A DNA stretch of 64,000 bases from Comamonadaceae bacterium G21597-S1 (lineage in GTDB: Bacteria; Pseudomonadota; Gammaproteobacteria; Burkholderiales; Burkholderiaceae_C): NCBI GenBank assembly GCA_027214345.1, contig JAPWHR010000005.1, positions 115,783 to 179,782 on the forward strand, given 5' to 3'. Of this stretch, positions 22,526 through 31,352 are shown piece after piece (the stretch's first letter is position 1; each line of letters begins with the position of its first letter). The position numbers and the translations under genes are program-made. The notes under the pieces were generated by a model that was not told where the DNA came from, searched no databases, and saw only the letters and a list, made by a program, of their open reading frames with translations.

Positions 22526-23221
22526 ATGACCGCATCGACCCCAGACACCGAACCCACCGCGCCTACGCAACGTACGGAGCGCAACAAGGGCCGCAAGCCT
22601 GTCCGCCATTCCGAGGCCATGCCGGTGCTCGAGCAACTCGCCACGCTGTACCCGCAATTGTTCGGCGCCCGGTTCCTGCCGCTCAAGCGCGGCATCTTCC
22701 AGGACCTGATGCAGGCCCATCCGCAGCTGCTGGATCCGACCAGCCTGAAGGCCGCGCTGGCCTTGCACACCCGCTCCACCCGGTATCTGGTGACGGTGGC
22801 CGAAGGGCTCCAGCGGCACGACCTGTCCGGTGAGCCGGTCGAGCCCATGGCACCCGAGCATGTGCATCACGCGCTGCTCGAAGTCTTCCGCCGGCGCCAG
22901 TCCCGCAGCCAGGACGACCTGACCCCGACCCTGCGCCGCCGCATCCGGCAGGCCTTCGAACGCTCCGGGTTGAGCCCCGAGGCGTATGCAAGTCTGGTGC
23001 GCGGGCGCGACGAGCGGGCCAACGCGTTGCTCGACGAGGCCTTGCAGGAGGCACGGGCCACCGAGGCCAGGGACGAAGCGCTGCTGCGCGCATTCGAATC
23101 CGGAGCCCGTTCGGTGCCGGAGTTTGCCGACATGTACGGCATGGCGGTGGCCGACGTCGAGCAGGCGTTGGCACGCGCGCGGCGGGTGCATGCCAGGCTG
23201 GCTGCGCCGTCGGCCGCGTGA
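22526..23221 (+). CDS. ProQ/FinO-domain RNA chaperone
   Basis: A 231-residue basic protein with a FinO/ProQ fold at about residues 30-150 (LYPQLFGARFLPLKRGIFQDL, then HTRSTRYLVTVAEG), the two stretches that form the concave RNA-binding face. The C-terminal third is helical and charged. ProQ-family proteins bind structured sRNAs and mRNA 3' ends. An ABC-type ATPase follows after 19 bp and could share the transcript. Confidence 0.85.
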   Translation: MTASTPDTEPTAPTQRTERNKGRKPVRHSEAMPVLEQLATLYPQLFGARFLPLKRGIFQDLMQAHPQLLDPTSLKAALALHTRSTRYLVTVAEGLQRHDLSGEPVEPMAPEHVHHALLEVFRRRQSRSQDDLTPTLRRRIRQAFERSGLSPEAYASLVRGRDERANALLDEALQEARATEARDEALLRAFESGARSVPEFADMYGMAVADVEQALARARRVHARLAAPSAA

Positions 23222-23240
23222 GCGTGCATGCGGGGGCGTG

Positions 23241-23870
23241 ATGGCGGCGCAACCGTCCCCGATCGGCCAGGTCGACGACCTGTGCTTTTCCCACCCGCAG
23301 CGCGCGCTGTTCGCGCACTGGAGCGCCCGCTTCCCGGCCGGGCTGAGCCTGTTGCAAGGCGAGGAGAGTAGCGGCAAGACCAGCTTGCTGTGCCTGCTCG
23401 ACGGCACGCTGGTGGCCGATGGCGGCAGTTTGCAGGTCGCGGGCGTGCACTGGCACCAGGACCCGGAGCGTTACCGTGCCCAGGTCTTTCGCACCGATCC
23501 GCAATCGGAGTTGCCGCAACAACTGAGCGCGTTGCAGTGGCTCGACGCGGTGCGTCTGCGTTACCCCACGTTCGATGCGGACGGCGTTCCGGCCTGGATC
23601 GAGCGCCTGTCGCTGCGCGAGCACCAGCACAAGCCGATGGTCATGTTGTCCACCGGTTCGCGCCGCAAGGTCTGGCTGGTCGCCGCGTTCGCCAGCGGCG
23701 CAGCCTTGACGCTGCTCGACCAGCCGTTTGCGGCGCTGGACAAGTCGTCGATCCTGGCGGTGTGCGATCTGTTGCGTGACGCCGCTCGGCGCGGAGACCG
23801 GGCCTGGGTGCTGGCCGACTACGAAGCGCCGCGAGACCTGGCACTGGTGCAGACCATCACGCTCGACTGA
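23241..23870 (+). CDS. ABC-type ATPase with degenerate Walker B
   Basis: A 209-residue soluble nucleotide-binding domain. The Walker A is GEESSGKT (K46), the signature is reduced to LSTGSRRKV and the Walker B is TLLDQPFAALD. The catalytic glutamate after the Walker B aspartate (D160) is a glutamine (Q161), a change known in other ABC proteins to trap ATP and block hydrolysis. No permease gene is adjacent. It may be a regulatory or slow-cycling ATPase; its partner is unknown. Confidence 0.75.
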   Translation: MAAQPSPIGQVDDLCFSHPQRALFAHWSARFPAGLSLLQGEESSGKTSLLCLLDGTLVADGGSLQVAGVHWHQDPERYRAQVFRTDPQSELPQQLSALQWLDAVRLRYPTFDADGVPAWIERLSLREHQHKPMVMLSTGSRRKVWLVAAFASGAALTLLDQPFAALDKSSILAVCDLLRDAARRGDRAWVLADYEAPRDLALVQTITLD

Positions 23871-23920
23871 CGACGTGGTCCGCTGCAGGCGCGGCCGCCA
23901 GGGGGCGCGTGGACAAGAAA

Positions 23921-23946
23921 AAAGGGCCGACGACGGTCGGCCCTTT
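23921..23946. terminator. Bidirectional rho-independent terminator
   Basis: AAAGGGCCGAC (23921-23931) and GTCGGCCCTTT (23936-23946) form an 11-bp stem with a 4-nt loop. An A-rich run on the left gives a T-tract for the minus-strand SWIB gene; the plus-strand T's are within the stem. It lies between two convergent genes. Confidence 0.8.
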
Positions 23947-23963
23947 GATGTGAACGCAGGTGC

Positions 23964-24410
23964 TTATTTCAGGTGCTTGCCAATCAGGCCGGCCATCTCG
24001 AACATCGAGACCTGCATCTTGCCGAACACTTCCTTGAGCTTGGCGTCGGCATTGATCATGCGCTTGTTGACTGCGTCCTGCAGCTTGTTCTTCTTGATGT
24101 AGGCCCACAGCTTGCTGACCACTTCGGTACGCGGCAGCGGAGCGGGCCCGACAACGGCGGCCAATGCGGCGCTGGGTGTCAGTGCCTTCATGAAGGCGGC
24201 GTTGACGGCGCGCTTCTTTGCGGGGGCCTTCTTGGCTGCGGCTTTCTTGGCCGGAGCGGCCTTCTTGGCCACGACTTTCTTTGCCGGAGCGGCCTTCTTG
24301 GCCGGGGCAGCTTTCTTCGCTGCTACTTTTTTCGCCGGTGCTGCCTTTTTTGCGGGTGCAGCTTTCTTGGCGGCGGCCTTTTTGGCCGGGGCTTTTTTTG
24401 CAGTTGCCAT
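23964..24410 (-). CDS. Histone H1-like tail fused to SWIB/MDM2 domain
   Basis: A 148-residue protein. Residues 1-70 are a repetitive Ala/Lys/Pro tail (AAPAKKAAPAKK units) resembling bacterial histone H1-like DNA-compacting proteins. Residues 75-148 form a SWIB domain (LTPSAALAAVVG, then KLWAYIKKNKLQD and a terminal FEMAGLIGKHLK). The start at 24410 has AAGGA upstream, preferred over an ATG at 24443. It probably binds DNA as a nucleoid-associated protein; the function of the bacterial SWIB domain is not established. Confidence 0.88.
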   Translation of the reverse strand: MATAKKAPAKKAAAKKAAPAKKAAPAKKVAAKKAAPAKKAAPAKKVVAKKAAPAKKAAAKKAPAKKRAVNAAFMKALTPSAALAAVVGPAPLPRTEVVSKLWAYIKKNKLQDAVNKRMINADAKLKEVFGKMQVSMFEMAGLIGKHLK

Positions 24411-24747
24411 GATTGATTGTCCTTCTGGAAGTTGATTAATCACCAGTGAAGAACTGCTTCTTCTCCGGCACTGCGGATGCTACTGGAGAAAAAACCGGTT
24501 TCCAAGCGAAAACGCATCTTTTTCACTCTGGCGTGTTGTTTTTTCATGCGTCGGGAAACGCGGGTTTTCACTCGAGAAATGCGCTGCATCGGCACCTTGC
24601 CGTGTCATGCGCGGATGCATGCGTGCACGCGGTGCCCGCACCGGGCCGGCGCATCGGCGCGCGCGGTGCTTCGCGCGATGCTGCAGCTTGCCGCGTTAAC
24701 ATGCCGCGAGCGTTGACGAATTGCCTGTTCAGGAAGGAACCCAGACG
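24411..24747. promoter_or_regulatory. Divergent intergenic region with a promoter for the SWIB gene
   Basis: No gene is visible. On the minus strand TTGGAA (24505-24500), a 17-bp spacer and TAGCAT (24482-24477) form a plausible sigma-70 promoter about 70 bp before the SWIB start codon. On the plus strand an AGGAAGGA precedes the rraA ATG. The middle is locally AT-rich with several T and A runs. Confidence 0.5.
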
Positions 24748-25245
24748 ATGTCCCAGCCCATCCCCGTGTGTGACCTGTGCGATGCGCACAAGGCCGATAC
24801 CAGCGGCGCCTTTCGTGTATTGCCGCCGGTTTTTCGCGCGTTCGGCGGCGCCCCGCGTTTCAGCGGCCCGGTCAGCACGGTGCGTTGCTTCGAGGACAAC
24901 ACGCTGGTCAAGGCGGCCGTGGACGGCCCGGGGCAGGGGCGGGTGCTGGTGGTCGACGGCGGTGCCTCGTTGCGCCGTGCGTTGATGGGCGGCAACCTCG
25001 GCGCGGCCGCGGCGCGCAATGGATGGGCGGGTGTGGTGATCGACGGCTGCGTGCGCGACGTGGCCGAACTGGCGCCATTGCCCATCGGTATCCTGGCGCT
25101 GGCGCCGATGCCCATGCCACCGCGCAAGCAGGACCAGGGCGAAGCCGACGTGGCGGTGCTGATCCAGGGCGTGTGGGTCCGGCCGGGCGACTGGTTGTAC
25201 GCCGACGAGGACGGCGTCGTGGTGCACGCGGGCGCGTTGTCCTAG
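24748..25245 (+). CDS. rraA: RraA-family protein (putative HMG aldolase/RNase E regulator)
   Basis: A 165-residue RraA-fold protein with the diagnostic GGNLGAAAARNGWAGVVIDGCVRDV stretch; the Arg-Asp pair near its end is the metal/substrate motif of 4-hydroxy-4-methyl-2-oxoglutarate aldolases. Whether it acts as RNase E inhibitor or aldolase cannot be decided from sequence. The ATG at 24748 has AGGAAGGA 9 bases upstream. Its TAG stop overlaps the stop of the convergent araC-type gene within a CTAG. Confidence 0.88.
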   Translation: MSQPIPVCDLCDAHKADTSGAFRVLPPVFRAFGGAPRFSGPVSTVRCFEDNTLVKAAVDGPGQGRVLVVDGGASLRRALMGGNLGAAAARNGWAGVVIDGCVRDVAELAPLPIGILALAPMPMPPRKQDQGEADVAVLIQGVWVRPGDWLYADEDGVVVHAGALS

Positions 25246-25970
25246 GACCGTCCCGAACGCGCTGGCCCGCTAGCGGCGGGGCGCAGCCGCCGATACGCAC
25301 TCGGCGAGAGTCCGACGTGGCGCCGGAATGCACGGGTGAACGCGCTGTGATCGGCAAAGCCGCAGTCGGCGGCAACGTGGGCGATCGGGCCGTCGGCTTC
25401 GAGTTGCCGCATCGCCACCTCCAGCCGCAGCGACAACAACCACCGGCTCGGCGCGAGCTGCAGCAATGCCGTCAGGTGACGCTCGAGTTGCGCCACCGAC
25501 AAGCCCGCATGCCGCGCCAGCTCGCGTACCGTGATCGGATCGGTGCAGTGTTCGCGGGCATGTTGCAGGCTGCTGGCGAGCCGCTGGTAGACCGGGTGTT
25601 GGGTGGACGGGCTCTTGAGGTCGCGCGAGATGCCGGCCACACCCCGGATGCGACCGTCCTCGGTCAACGCATGCTTGACCGTCAGGCACCAGCCCGCCTG
25701 GTGGTTGGGAAACAGATGGCGTTCGAGTTCGTTGACCACGCTGTGACCGGTGCGCAATACACGTTCGTCCTGCTGGGCATAGTTGCCGCCCAGGGGTTCG
25801 GGGAAAACCTCGCTGGTCGTCTTGCCCAGCAGCTGATCGAGCCGCTCCAGCCCCAGCCGCTCGAGCAGCGTGCGGTTGCCGTGTGTGTAGCGGCCTGCGG
25901 TGTCCTTGCAGAAGAACACCACGTCGGGCAACTGGTCGAACAAGGCGAAGCAGGCGGCGCTGAGCTGCAT
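25242..25970 (-). CDS. AraC-family regulator with N-terminal PAS domain
   Basis: A 242-residue regulator. Residues 1-120 form a PAS-like sensor (LFDQLPDVVFFCKDTAGRYTHGN), and residues 135-235 the double helix-turn-helix of AraC proteins (ITVRELARHAGLSVAQLERHL and HVAADCGFADHSAFTRAFRRHVG). It is divergent from the hydroxyproline epimerase gene with an 80-bp shared gap, so it is the probable activator of the hydroxyproline cluster. The inducer is likely a pathway intermediate, by inference. Confidence 0.85.
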   Translation of the reverse strand: MQLSAACFALFDQLPDVVFFCKDTAGRYTHGNRTLLERLGLERLDQLLGKTTSEVFPEPLGGNYAQQDERVLRTGHSVVNELERHLFPNHQAGWCLTVKHALTEDGRIRGVAGISRDLKSPSTQHPVYQRLASSLQHAREHCTDPITVRELARHAGLSVAQLERHLTALLQLAPSRWLLSLRLEVAMRQLEADGPIAHVAADCGFADHSAFTRAFRRHVGLSPSAYRRLRPAASGPARSGRS

Positions 25971-26050
25971 GGCGCCATTGTGCCGAAATCGGCATGGCGC
26001 GCGTCGACGGGACTCTAGCCGCGCGGGCGAAGCAACCGGACAATGTGCCG

Positions 26051-26992
26051 ATGGAAAAAATCATCTGTCTCGATTCGCACACCGGCGGCGAACCCACGCG
26101 GCTGGTGTTGTCGGGTTTCCCCGATATGGCGCAGCTGCCCTTGCCGCAGGTCGTGCAGCAAATGCGGACACGGCACGACCGCTACCGCGCGGCCACCGTG
26201 TGCGAGCCGCGCGGCAGCGATGTCGTCGTCGGCGCTGTGTTGTTGCCCCCGCGCGCGGCCGGCTCGCTGGCCTCGGTGGTGTTCTTCAACAACGTGGGTT
26301 ATCTCGGCATGTGTGGCCACGGCACGATCGGCGTGATGGCGACCCTCGAGCACCTGGGACGGGTGTCGCCCGGGCGTTATGCGCTCGATACGCCGGTGGG
26401 CACGGTTGCGGTGCACCTGCGCGGCCAGGGCTTGGTCGAGATCGACAACGTCGCGGCCTACCGGTACCGCCAGGGTGTGCCGCTGCAGGTGCCGGGCGTC
26501 GGCCTGGTGCGCGGCGACGTGGCCTGGGGCGGCAACTGGTTCTTCCTGTGTGATGCTGGCGGCGTCGACATCACGCTCGCGCAGGTCGATGCCCTGACCG
26601 AACGCGCGTGGGCGATCCGCCAGGCGCTGGAGGCGGCTGGTGTCACCGGCGCTGACGGTGCCGTGATCGACCATGTCGAGCTCATGTCGGCGCCCCATGA
26701 CGCGGCCAACCATGGCCGCAACTTCGTGTTGTGTCCCGGGCGTGCCTACGATCGCTCGCCGTGCGGCACCGGCACCAGCGCCAAGCTGGCATGCCTGGCC
26801 GCCGACGGCCAACTTGCGCCCGGCGCACCCTGGCGCCAGGAAAGCGTGCTCGGCAGCGTATTCGAAGCCCGTTATCGCCTCGACGGCGATCGTGTGATGC
26901 CATCCATCGCGGGCCAGGCCCATGTGTGCGCCGAGACCACGCTGCTGATCGACCCGGCCGACCCGTATGCCTGGGGCGTCGCGCCAGCTTGA
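26051..26992 (+). CDS. lhpA: 4-hydroxyproline 2-epimerase (proline racemase family)
   Basis: A 313-residue proline racemase-fold enzyme that converts trans-4-hydroxy-L-proline to cis-4-hydroxy-D-proline. Both catalytic cysteines are present, in MCGHGTIG and DRSPCGTGTSA. The first separates true epimerases from the trans-3-hydroxyproline dehydratase branch, which carries Thr there. The start at MEKIICLDSHTGGEPTR is where family members begin; an upstream in-frame ATG at 25994 is disfavoured. It leads the cluster. Confidence 0.88.
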   Translation: MEKIICLDSHTGGEPTRLVLSGFPDMAQLPLPQVVQQMRTRHDRYRAATVCEPRGSDVVVGAVLLPPRAAGSLASVVFFNNVGYLGMCGHGTIGVMATLEHLGRVSPGRYALDTPVGTVAVHLRGQGLVEIDNVAAYRYRQGVPLQVPGVGLVRGDVAWGGNWFFLCDAGGVDITLAQVDALTERAWAIRQALEAAGVTGADGAVIDHVELMSAPHDAANHGRNFVLCPGRAYDRSPCGTGTSAKLACLAADGQLAPGAPWRQESVLGSVFEARYRLDGDRVMPSIAGQAHVCAETTLLIDPADPYAWGVAPA

Positions 26993-27045
26993 GCGGGCGG
27001 CCCGGCGATGTTTCCACCCACTGTCCACCAACCGAGGAACTGACA

Positions 27046-27954
27046 ATGACCACTTTCTGGCACGGCGTCCTGCCGGCGATCACCACCCCTTTCAAACCCG
27101 ATGGCTCCGTTGACCATGATTTCCTGGGCCGCCATGTCGAGCAGATGATGCAGGCCGGCTGCACCGGCATCGTGCCGCTGGGTTCGCTGGGCGAGACCGC
27201 GACCCTGAGCCTGGAGGAAAAGCGGGCGGTGCTGCAGACCGTCGTGGCTGCCGTCGACGGCCGCGGTGCGGTGGTGCCGGGCGTGGCCGCGCTGTCGACC
27301 GCCGATGCCGTGCGCTTCGCCCACCTGGCGCATGCGCTGGGTTGCTCCGCACTGATGGTGTTGCCGCCTTATGTGTATTCCACCGACTGGCACGAGATGA
27401 AGGCGCATGTGGCGGCGGTGATCGGCGCCACCGAGCTGCCGTGCATGTTGTACAACAACCCGGTGGCCTACAAGACCGACTTCACCGCGCTGCACATGCA
27501 GGAGCTGGCGCACGAGCACGCGAACTTCGTCGCGGTCAAGGAGTCCAGCGCCGACGTGCGCCGCATTGCCGCGATCCGCGCGCTGATGGGTGAGCGGCTG
27601 CATATCCTCATGGGTGTCGACGACCTGATCGTCGAGGGTGTGGCCGCCGGCGCCACCGGCTGGATCGCCGGCCTGGTCAATGCGTTTCCGCGCGAGTCGG
27701 TCGTGTTGTTCGAGCTGGCCCGCACCGGCCGCGTCGCGGAGGCCACGCCGCTGTACCACTGGTTCCTGCCCCTGTTGCGCATGGACGTCGTGCCCAAGTT
27801 CGTGCAGCTGATCAAGCTGGTGCAAGCCAAGGTCGGCATGGGCAGCGCGGTCGTACGTGCGCCGCGGCTTCAACTGGTGGGCGAGGAACTCGCTCACGCC
27901 GAACGCCAGATCGCGCAGTCGCTGGCGACCCGGCCGGCATTCCCGACCTTGTGA
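27046..27954 (+). CDS. DapA-family deaminase, probable pyrroline-4-hydroxy-2-carboxylate deaminase
   Basis: A 302-residue class I aldolase-fold enzyme with the GSLGETATL motif, the tyrosine motif MLYNNPVAYKTD and the Schiff-base lysine in FVAVKESSAD. Between a hydroxyproline epimerase and a D-amino-acid dehydrogenase it most likely deaminates delta-1-pyrroline-4-hydroxy-2-carboxylate to alpha-ketoglutarate semialdehyde. The ATG at 27046 has GAGGA 7 bases upstream; the frame is open farther upstream inside the epimerase gene. Confidence 0.82.
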   Translation: MTTFWHGVLPAITTPFKPDGSVDHDFLGRHVEQMMQAGCTGIVPLGSLGETATLSLEEKRAVLQTVVAAVDGRGAVVPGVAALSTADAVRFAHLAHALGCSALMVLPPYVYSTDWHEMKAHVAAVIGATELPCMLYNNPVAYKTDFTALHMQELAHEHANFVAVKESSADVRRIAAIRALMGERLHILMGVDDLIVEGVAAGATGWIAGLVNAFPRESVVLFELARTGRVAEATPLYHWFLPLLRMDVVPKFVQLIKLVQAKVGMGSAVVRAPRLQLVGEELAHAERQIAQSLATRPAFPTL

Positions 27955-28006
27955 TTCGCGGCCCCGTCGAGCCGGCCGCGGATCACACACACACGGACAT
28001 CTGGCC

Positions 28007-29284
28007 ATGACGATGCGGTTGGATAGCGAGGTCATCGTGGTCGGTGCCGGCCTGGTTGGCGCAGCCTGTGCGGCACGGCTGGCGCTGGAGGGGCGCGAGG
28101 TCCTGCTGCTCGACATGCAAGCGCCCGGACTTGGCGCGAGCTTCGGCAATGCCGGCCATGTGGCCACCGAGCAACTGATTCCGCTGGCGAATCCCCGCGT
28201 CATTCGCGACAGCTGGCGCTACCTGCTCGCGGCCGACAGCCCGCTCGTGCTGCGGATGGCGTATCTGCTGCCGATCCTGCCCTGGCTCGCCCGTTTCGTG
28301 CTGGCCGCCCGGCCGAGCGCGCTGGCGCGCGGCGTGGCCGCGCTGATGGCCTTGCAGCGCACGTCGCGCGATGACCTGCGCGAGTTGCTGCTGGCGTGCG
28401 ATCTCGGTCCCTTGCTGGCGCTCGACGGATACCTGCGGGTCTGGGAGAGCGACGCCGGTGCACGGGCGGCCCGCCGGCAGGCTGCGGAAGTTGCCGCGCA
28501 CGGCATACGCAGCGACCTGATGTCGGCACAGGCGGTCCATGCCGAAGCGCCAGCGCTCAGCGCCGACGTGTCCGGCGGCTTGTGTTTTCCCGATACCGGC
28601 CATGTGTCCGATCCGCATGCGGTATGCAGCGGACTGGTGACGGCCATGCAACGCCGGTCCGGCCGGGTCCAGTGCGCCCGGGTGCTCGAGTTGTACCAGG
28701 AGGGCAAGGGTCCGGTGCGGCTGACGCAGTCGCATGGTCCGGCCCTGCACGCACGCCAGGTGCTGGTGTGTGCCGGAGCCTGGTCGCGGCCGCTGGCGCG
28801 CAGCCTGGGGTACCGGGTGCCGCTGGACACCGAGCGCGGCTACCACATCACCGTACCCTGGCCCGGTGCCGGCGAACCCGGCGCCGGTGCGATCGCGATG
28901 CGCCGGCCGATCGCATCGACCGAACGCAGCGTCATCATGACGCCGATGTCGGTCGGCCTGCGCATGACCGGCACGGTGGAATTCGGCGGCATGCACCTGC
29001 CGCCCGACCCGCGGCGGTATGCACTGCTGCGCCGGCAGATGCAGGCGCTGGTGCCGGGCTTGCACACGGGTGCCGCCAGTACCTGGATGGGTTTTCGTCC
29101 GTCCTTGCCCGACCACCTGCCGGTGATGGGGGCGGCGCCGCGGCATCGCGGGGTGTTTTTTGCCTTCGGCCACCAGCACCTGGGTCTGACCCTGAGTGGC
29201 GTCACCGCCCGCATCATGAACGCGCTGATGCAGGAGCGGCCGAGCGGCATCGACGTGTCGGCCTATCGCATCGACCGCTTCTAG
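28007..29284 (+). CDS. FAD-dependent D-amino-acid dehydrogenase, probable D-hydroxyproline dehydrogenase
   Basis: A 425-residue DAO/DadA-family flavoprotein. The dinucleotide-binding motif is VVGAGLVGAACAARLALEG and the C-terminal FAD-contact segment is FAFGHQHLGLTLSGVTAR. In this context it oxidises cis-4-hydroxy-D-proline to the pyrroline that the preceding deaminase consumes, passing electrons to the respiratory chain. The final alpha-ketoglutarate semialdehyde dehydrogenase is not in the window. Confidence 0.82.
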   Translation: MTMRLDSEVIVVGAGLVGAACAARLALEGREVLLLDMQAPGLGASFGNAGHVATEQLIPLANPRVIRDSWRYLLAADSPLVLRMAYLLPILPWLARFVLAARPSALARGVAALMALQRTSRDDLRELLLACDLGPLLALDGYLRVWESDAGARAARRQAAEVAAHGIRSDLMSAQAVHAEAPALSADVSGGLCFPDTGHVSDPHAVCSGLVTAMQRRSGRVQCARVLELYQEGKGPVRLTQSHGPALHARQVLVCAGAWSRPLARSLGYRVPLDTERGYHITVPWPGAGEPGAGAIAMRRPIASTERSVIMTPMSVGLRMTGTVEFGGMHLPPDPRRYALLRRQMQALVPGLHTGAASTWMGFRPSLPDHLPVMGAAPRHRGVFFAFGHQHLGLTLSGVTARIMNALMQERPSGIDVSAYRIDRF

Positions 29285-29336
29285 CCGGCCGTCACCGGCG
29301 ACCGACGGCCGGGCGTCCGGGCCGGGCAAGCCTCCG

Positions 29337-30251
29337 TCAGCGGTGGTTCCAGGTCAGGAAGACCCCGAACAGCGCAATGGCAAAGGCCAGCAGCTGCAGG
29401 CCGGTCATGGTTTCGCCCAGTGCCAGCACGCCGACCAGCGCTGCCGAGATCGGCAGCATCACGGTGAAGATGCCGCCCTGGGCCGCGGGCAGGTGGCGTG
29501 TGCCGGTCATCCACAGCCATACCGTGCCCATGCTGGCGGCCAGTGCGTAGAACACCAGCAGCACCCAGATGCCGGGACCAACTGCGGCGAACTCGAATTG
29601 CAGTGCCAAGGCCAGCCCGAACGGCGTCATCAGCACGAAACCCCACAGGTTGATCAGCGAGGAAATGCGTTTGGGGCCAAGCGTGCCGGTCAGTTTCTTG
29701 CCGATCACCGCATAACCGCCTTCGCAGACCACGGCGCCGAACACCAGCAGGTTGCCGAGCCAGGCCGTGGGCGGGGTCGGCGTGTCCGCGGCGGAACGGG
29801 CGGCGAAAAAGTCGGCACGCGCCAGCGCCAGCACGACCAGGCCCAGCACCGCGCAACATGCGGCGGCCCACATGCGTCGGCTGATGCGTTCGCCCAGGAA
29901 CAGCCAGCTCATCAGCGCGATGACGGCCGGAATGCCGGCCAGGATCACGCCGGCCGAGACCGCGCTGGTCATGCTGACGCCGTACAACATGCAGATCGAG
30001 AACAGGAAGTTGCCGACGAAGGATTCCAGGAACAGCAGGCGCCGGGTCTGCGGCGTCAGCGGCGCCTCGTCGGCGGGCTTGCGCAACCACGGCAACATGG
30101 CGATGGCGGCGATGCCGAACCGCATCCAGGCCAGCAGGAACACCGGCAAGGCGGCCACCAGCGGCTTGGACAGGGCGACATAACTGCCGGTCAGCGACAT
30201 GCTCAGCGCCAGGCAGCCATAAGCGATCAGGCGGCTGGGCTGGGGGCGCAT
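29337..30251 (-). CDS. EamA/DMT-family transporter
   Basis: A 304-residue inner-membrane protein with about ten helices arranged as two EamA repeats (the second begins near LLVFGAVVCEGGYAVIGKKL). The family exports amino acids or other metabolites. The start MRPQPSRLIAYG at 30251 is chosen because the hydrophobic core begins just after it; the open frame continues upstream. It is divergent from the agmatinase gene with a 154-bp gap, which suggests but does not prove a role in polyamine or amino acid export. Confidence 0.82.
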   Translation of the reverse strand: MRPQPSRLIAYGCLALSMSLTGSYVALSKPLVAALPVFLLAWMRFGIAAIAMLPWLRKPADEAPLTPQTRRLLFLESFVGNFLFSICMLYGVSMTSAVSAGVILAGIPAVIALMSWLFLGERISRRMWAAACCAVLGLVVLALARADFFAARSAADTPTPPTAWLGNLLVFGAVVCEGGYAVIGKKLTGTLGPKRISSLINLWGFVLMTPFGLALALQFEFAAVGPGIWVLLVFYALAASMGTVWLWMTGTRHLPAAQGGIFTVMLPISAALVGVLALGETMTGLQLLAFAIALFGVFLTWNHR

Positions 30252-30405
30252 CGTGAGGTTGTGGTTGGATGGGTTCGTAAGAGCGCCCACCCGGCCCGTC
30301 AGCCGACGACGGCCAAGGCATGGGAACAGGCAGAATGTGAGCGATTGTCCGTGACAAACCGGTCCTTGCCGGTGTCGCGGTGCACAACATTCGACAAGGA
30401 GCGAC

Positions 30406-31350
30406 ATGGCGATCGGAGATTTCGCGTACGCAATGGATGGCAACCGGTTCCTGGCGGCAGGGGCCCTGGAGCAACAGCCCTTTGCCGTGGTCGGCATTCC
30501 CTTCGATGGTGCGGTGACGAACCGCCCCGGGGCACGATTCGGGCCGTCGGGGATCCGCCGCGCCAGCCTGATGTTGTGCGACGGCATGCATCCGTATTTC
30601 GGTGTCTCGCCGCTGGAGCATCTCGGTGACGGCCTGGACCTGCGGCTGCCCAATGCGTCGGCGCTGGCGCAGGTGCGCGCGGTCGTCGAGCAACAGGCGG
30701 GTCGGCTGATGGCGGCGCACCACTGCGTATTCCTGGGGGGCGACCATTCGGTGACGCTGCCGCTGCTGCGCGCGGCGCACCGGCGCCACGGACCCTTGGC
30801 GCTGGTGCATTTCGATGCCCACTGTGACACCTGGCACGACCATTTCGGCGAGCCGTCCGGACACGGCACCTGGACCTGGGAGGCGATCAACGAAGGTCTG
30901 GTCAGCGCAGCGCACGTGGTACAGATCGGTCTGCGATCGTCCGGCGAACGCGCGGCGCGTGAATATGTGGCGGACCAGGGCGGCCTGATCTTCACGGCCC
31001 GGGCCTTGCGCGGCAAGGACGGCGATCAGCTCGGCGCCATCATCGGGCAGATCCGCGAACGCCTGGGCGACCGGCCGTGTTACCTGACGCTGGACATCGA
31101 TTGCCTGGATCCGGCCTTTGCGCCGGGCACCGGCACACCGGAGCCCGGCGGCATGACGAGCTCGCAGGTCATGACCTTCCTGGAGGAACTGGCCGGGCTG
31201 AACATGGTGGGCATGGACTGTGTCGAGGTTGCGCCGGCCTACGACCATGCCGAACTCAGCAGCCAGGCGGCCGCAGCCTTCGTCTGGACCTACCTGAGCG
31301 GCCAGGTGGCCCGGCGCCAGGGCGGGGCGTCCACGCCGACGGGGCGCTGA
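30406..31350 (+). CDS. speB: Agmatinase-type ureohydrolase
   Basis: A 314-residue binuclear Mn2+ hydrolase with all ureohydrolase metal motifs: GGDHS, DAHCDT and DIDCLDPA. It hydrolyses agmatine to putrescine and urea, or guanidinobutyrate to GABA; the two cannot be distinguished by eye. The downstream putrescine genes favour agmatinase. AAGGAG precedes the ATG. The oxidoreductase gene starts 2 bp after its stop. Confidence 0.88.
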   Translation: MAIGDFAYAMDGNRFLAAGALEQQPFAVVGIPFDGAVTNRPGARFGPSGIRRASLMLCDGMHPYFGVSPLEHLGDGLDLRLPNASALAQVRAVVEQQAGRLMAAHHCVFLGGDHSVTLPLLRAAHRRHGPLALVHFDAHCDTWHDHFGEPSGHGTWTWEAINEGLVSAAHVVQIGLRSSGERAAREYVADQGGLIFTARALRGKDGDQLGAIIGQIRERLGDRPCYLTLDIDCLDPAFAPGTGTPEPGGMTSSQVMTFLEELAGLNMVGMDCVEVAPAYDHAELSSQAAAAFVWTYLSGQVARRQGGASTPTGR

Positions 31351-31352
31351 GT

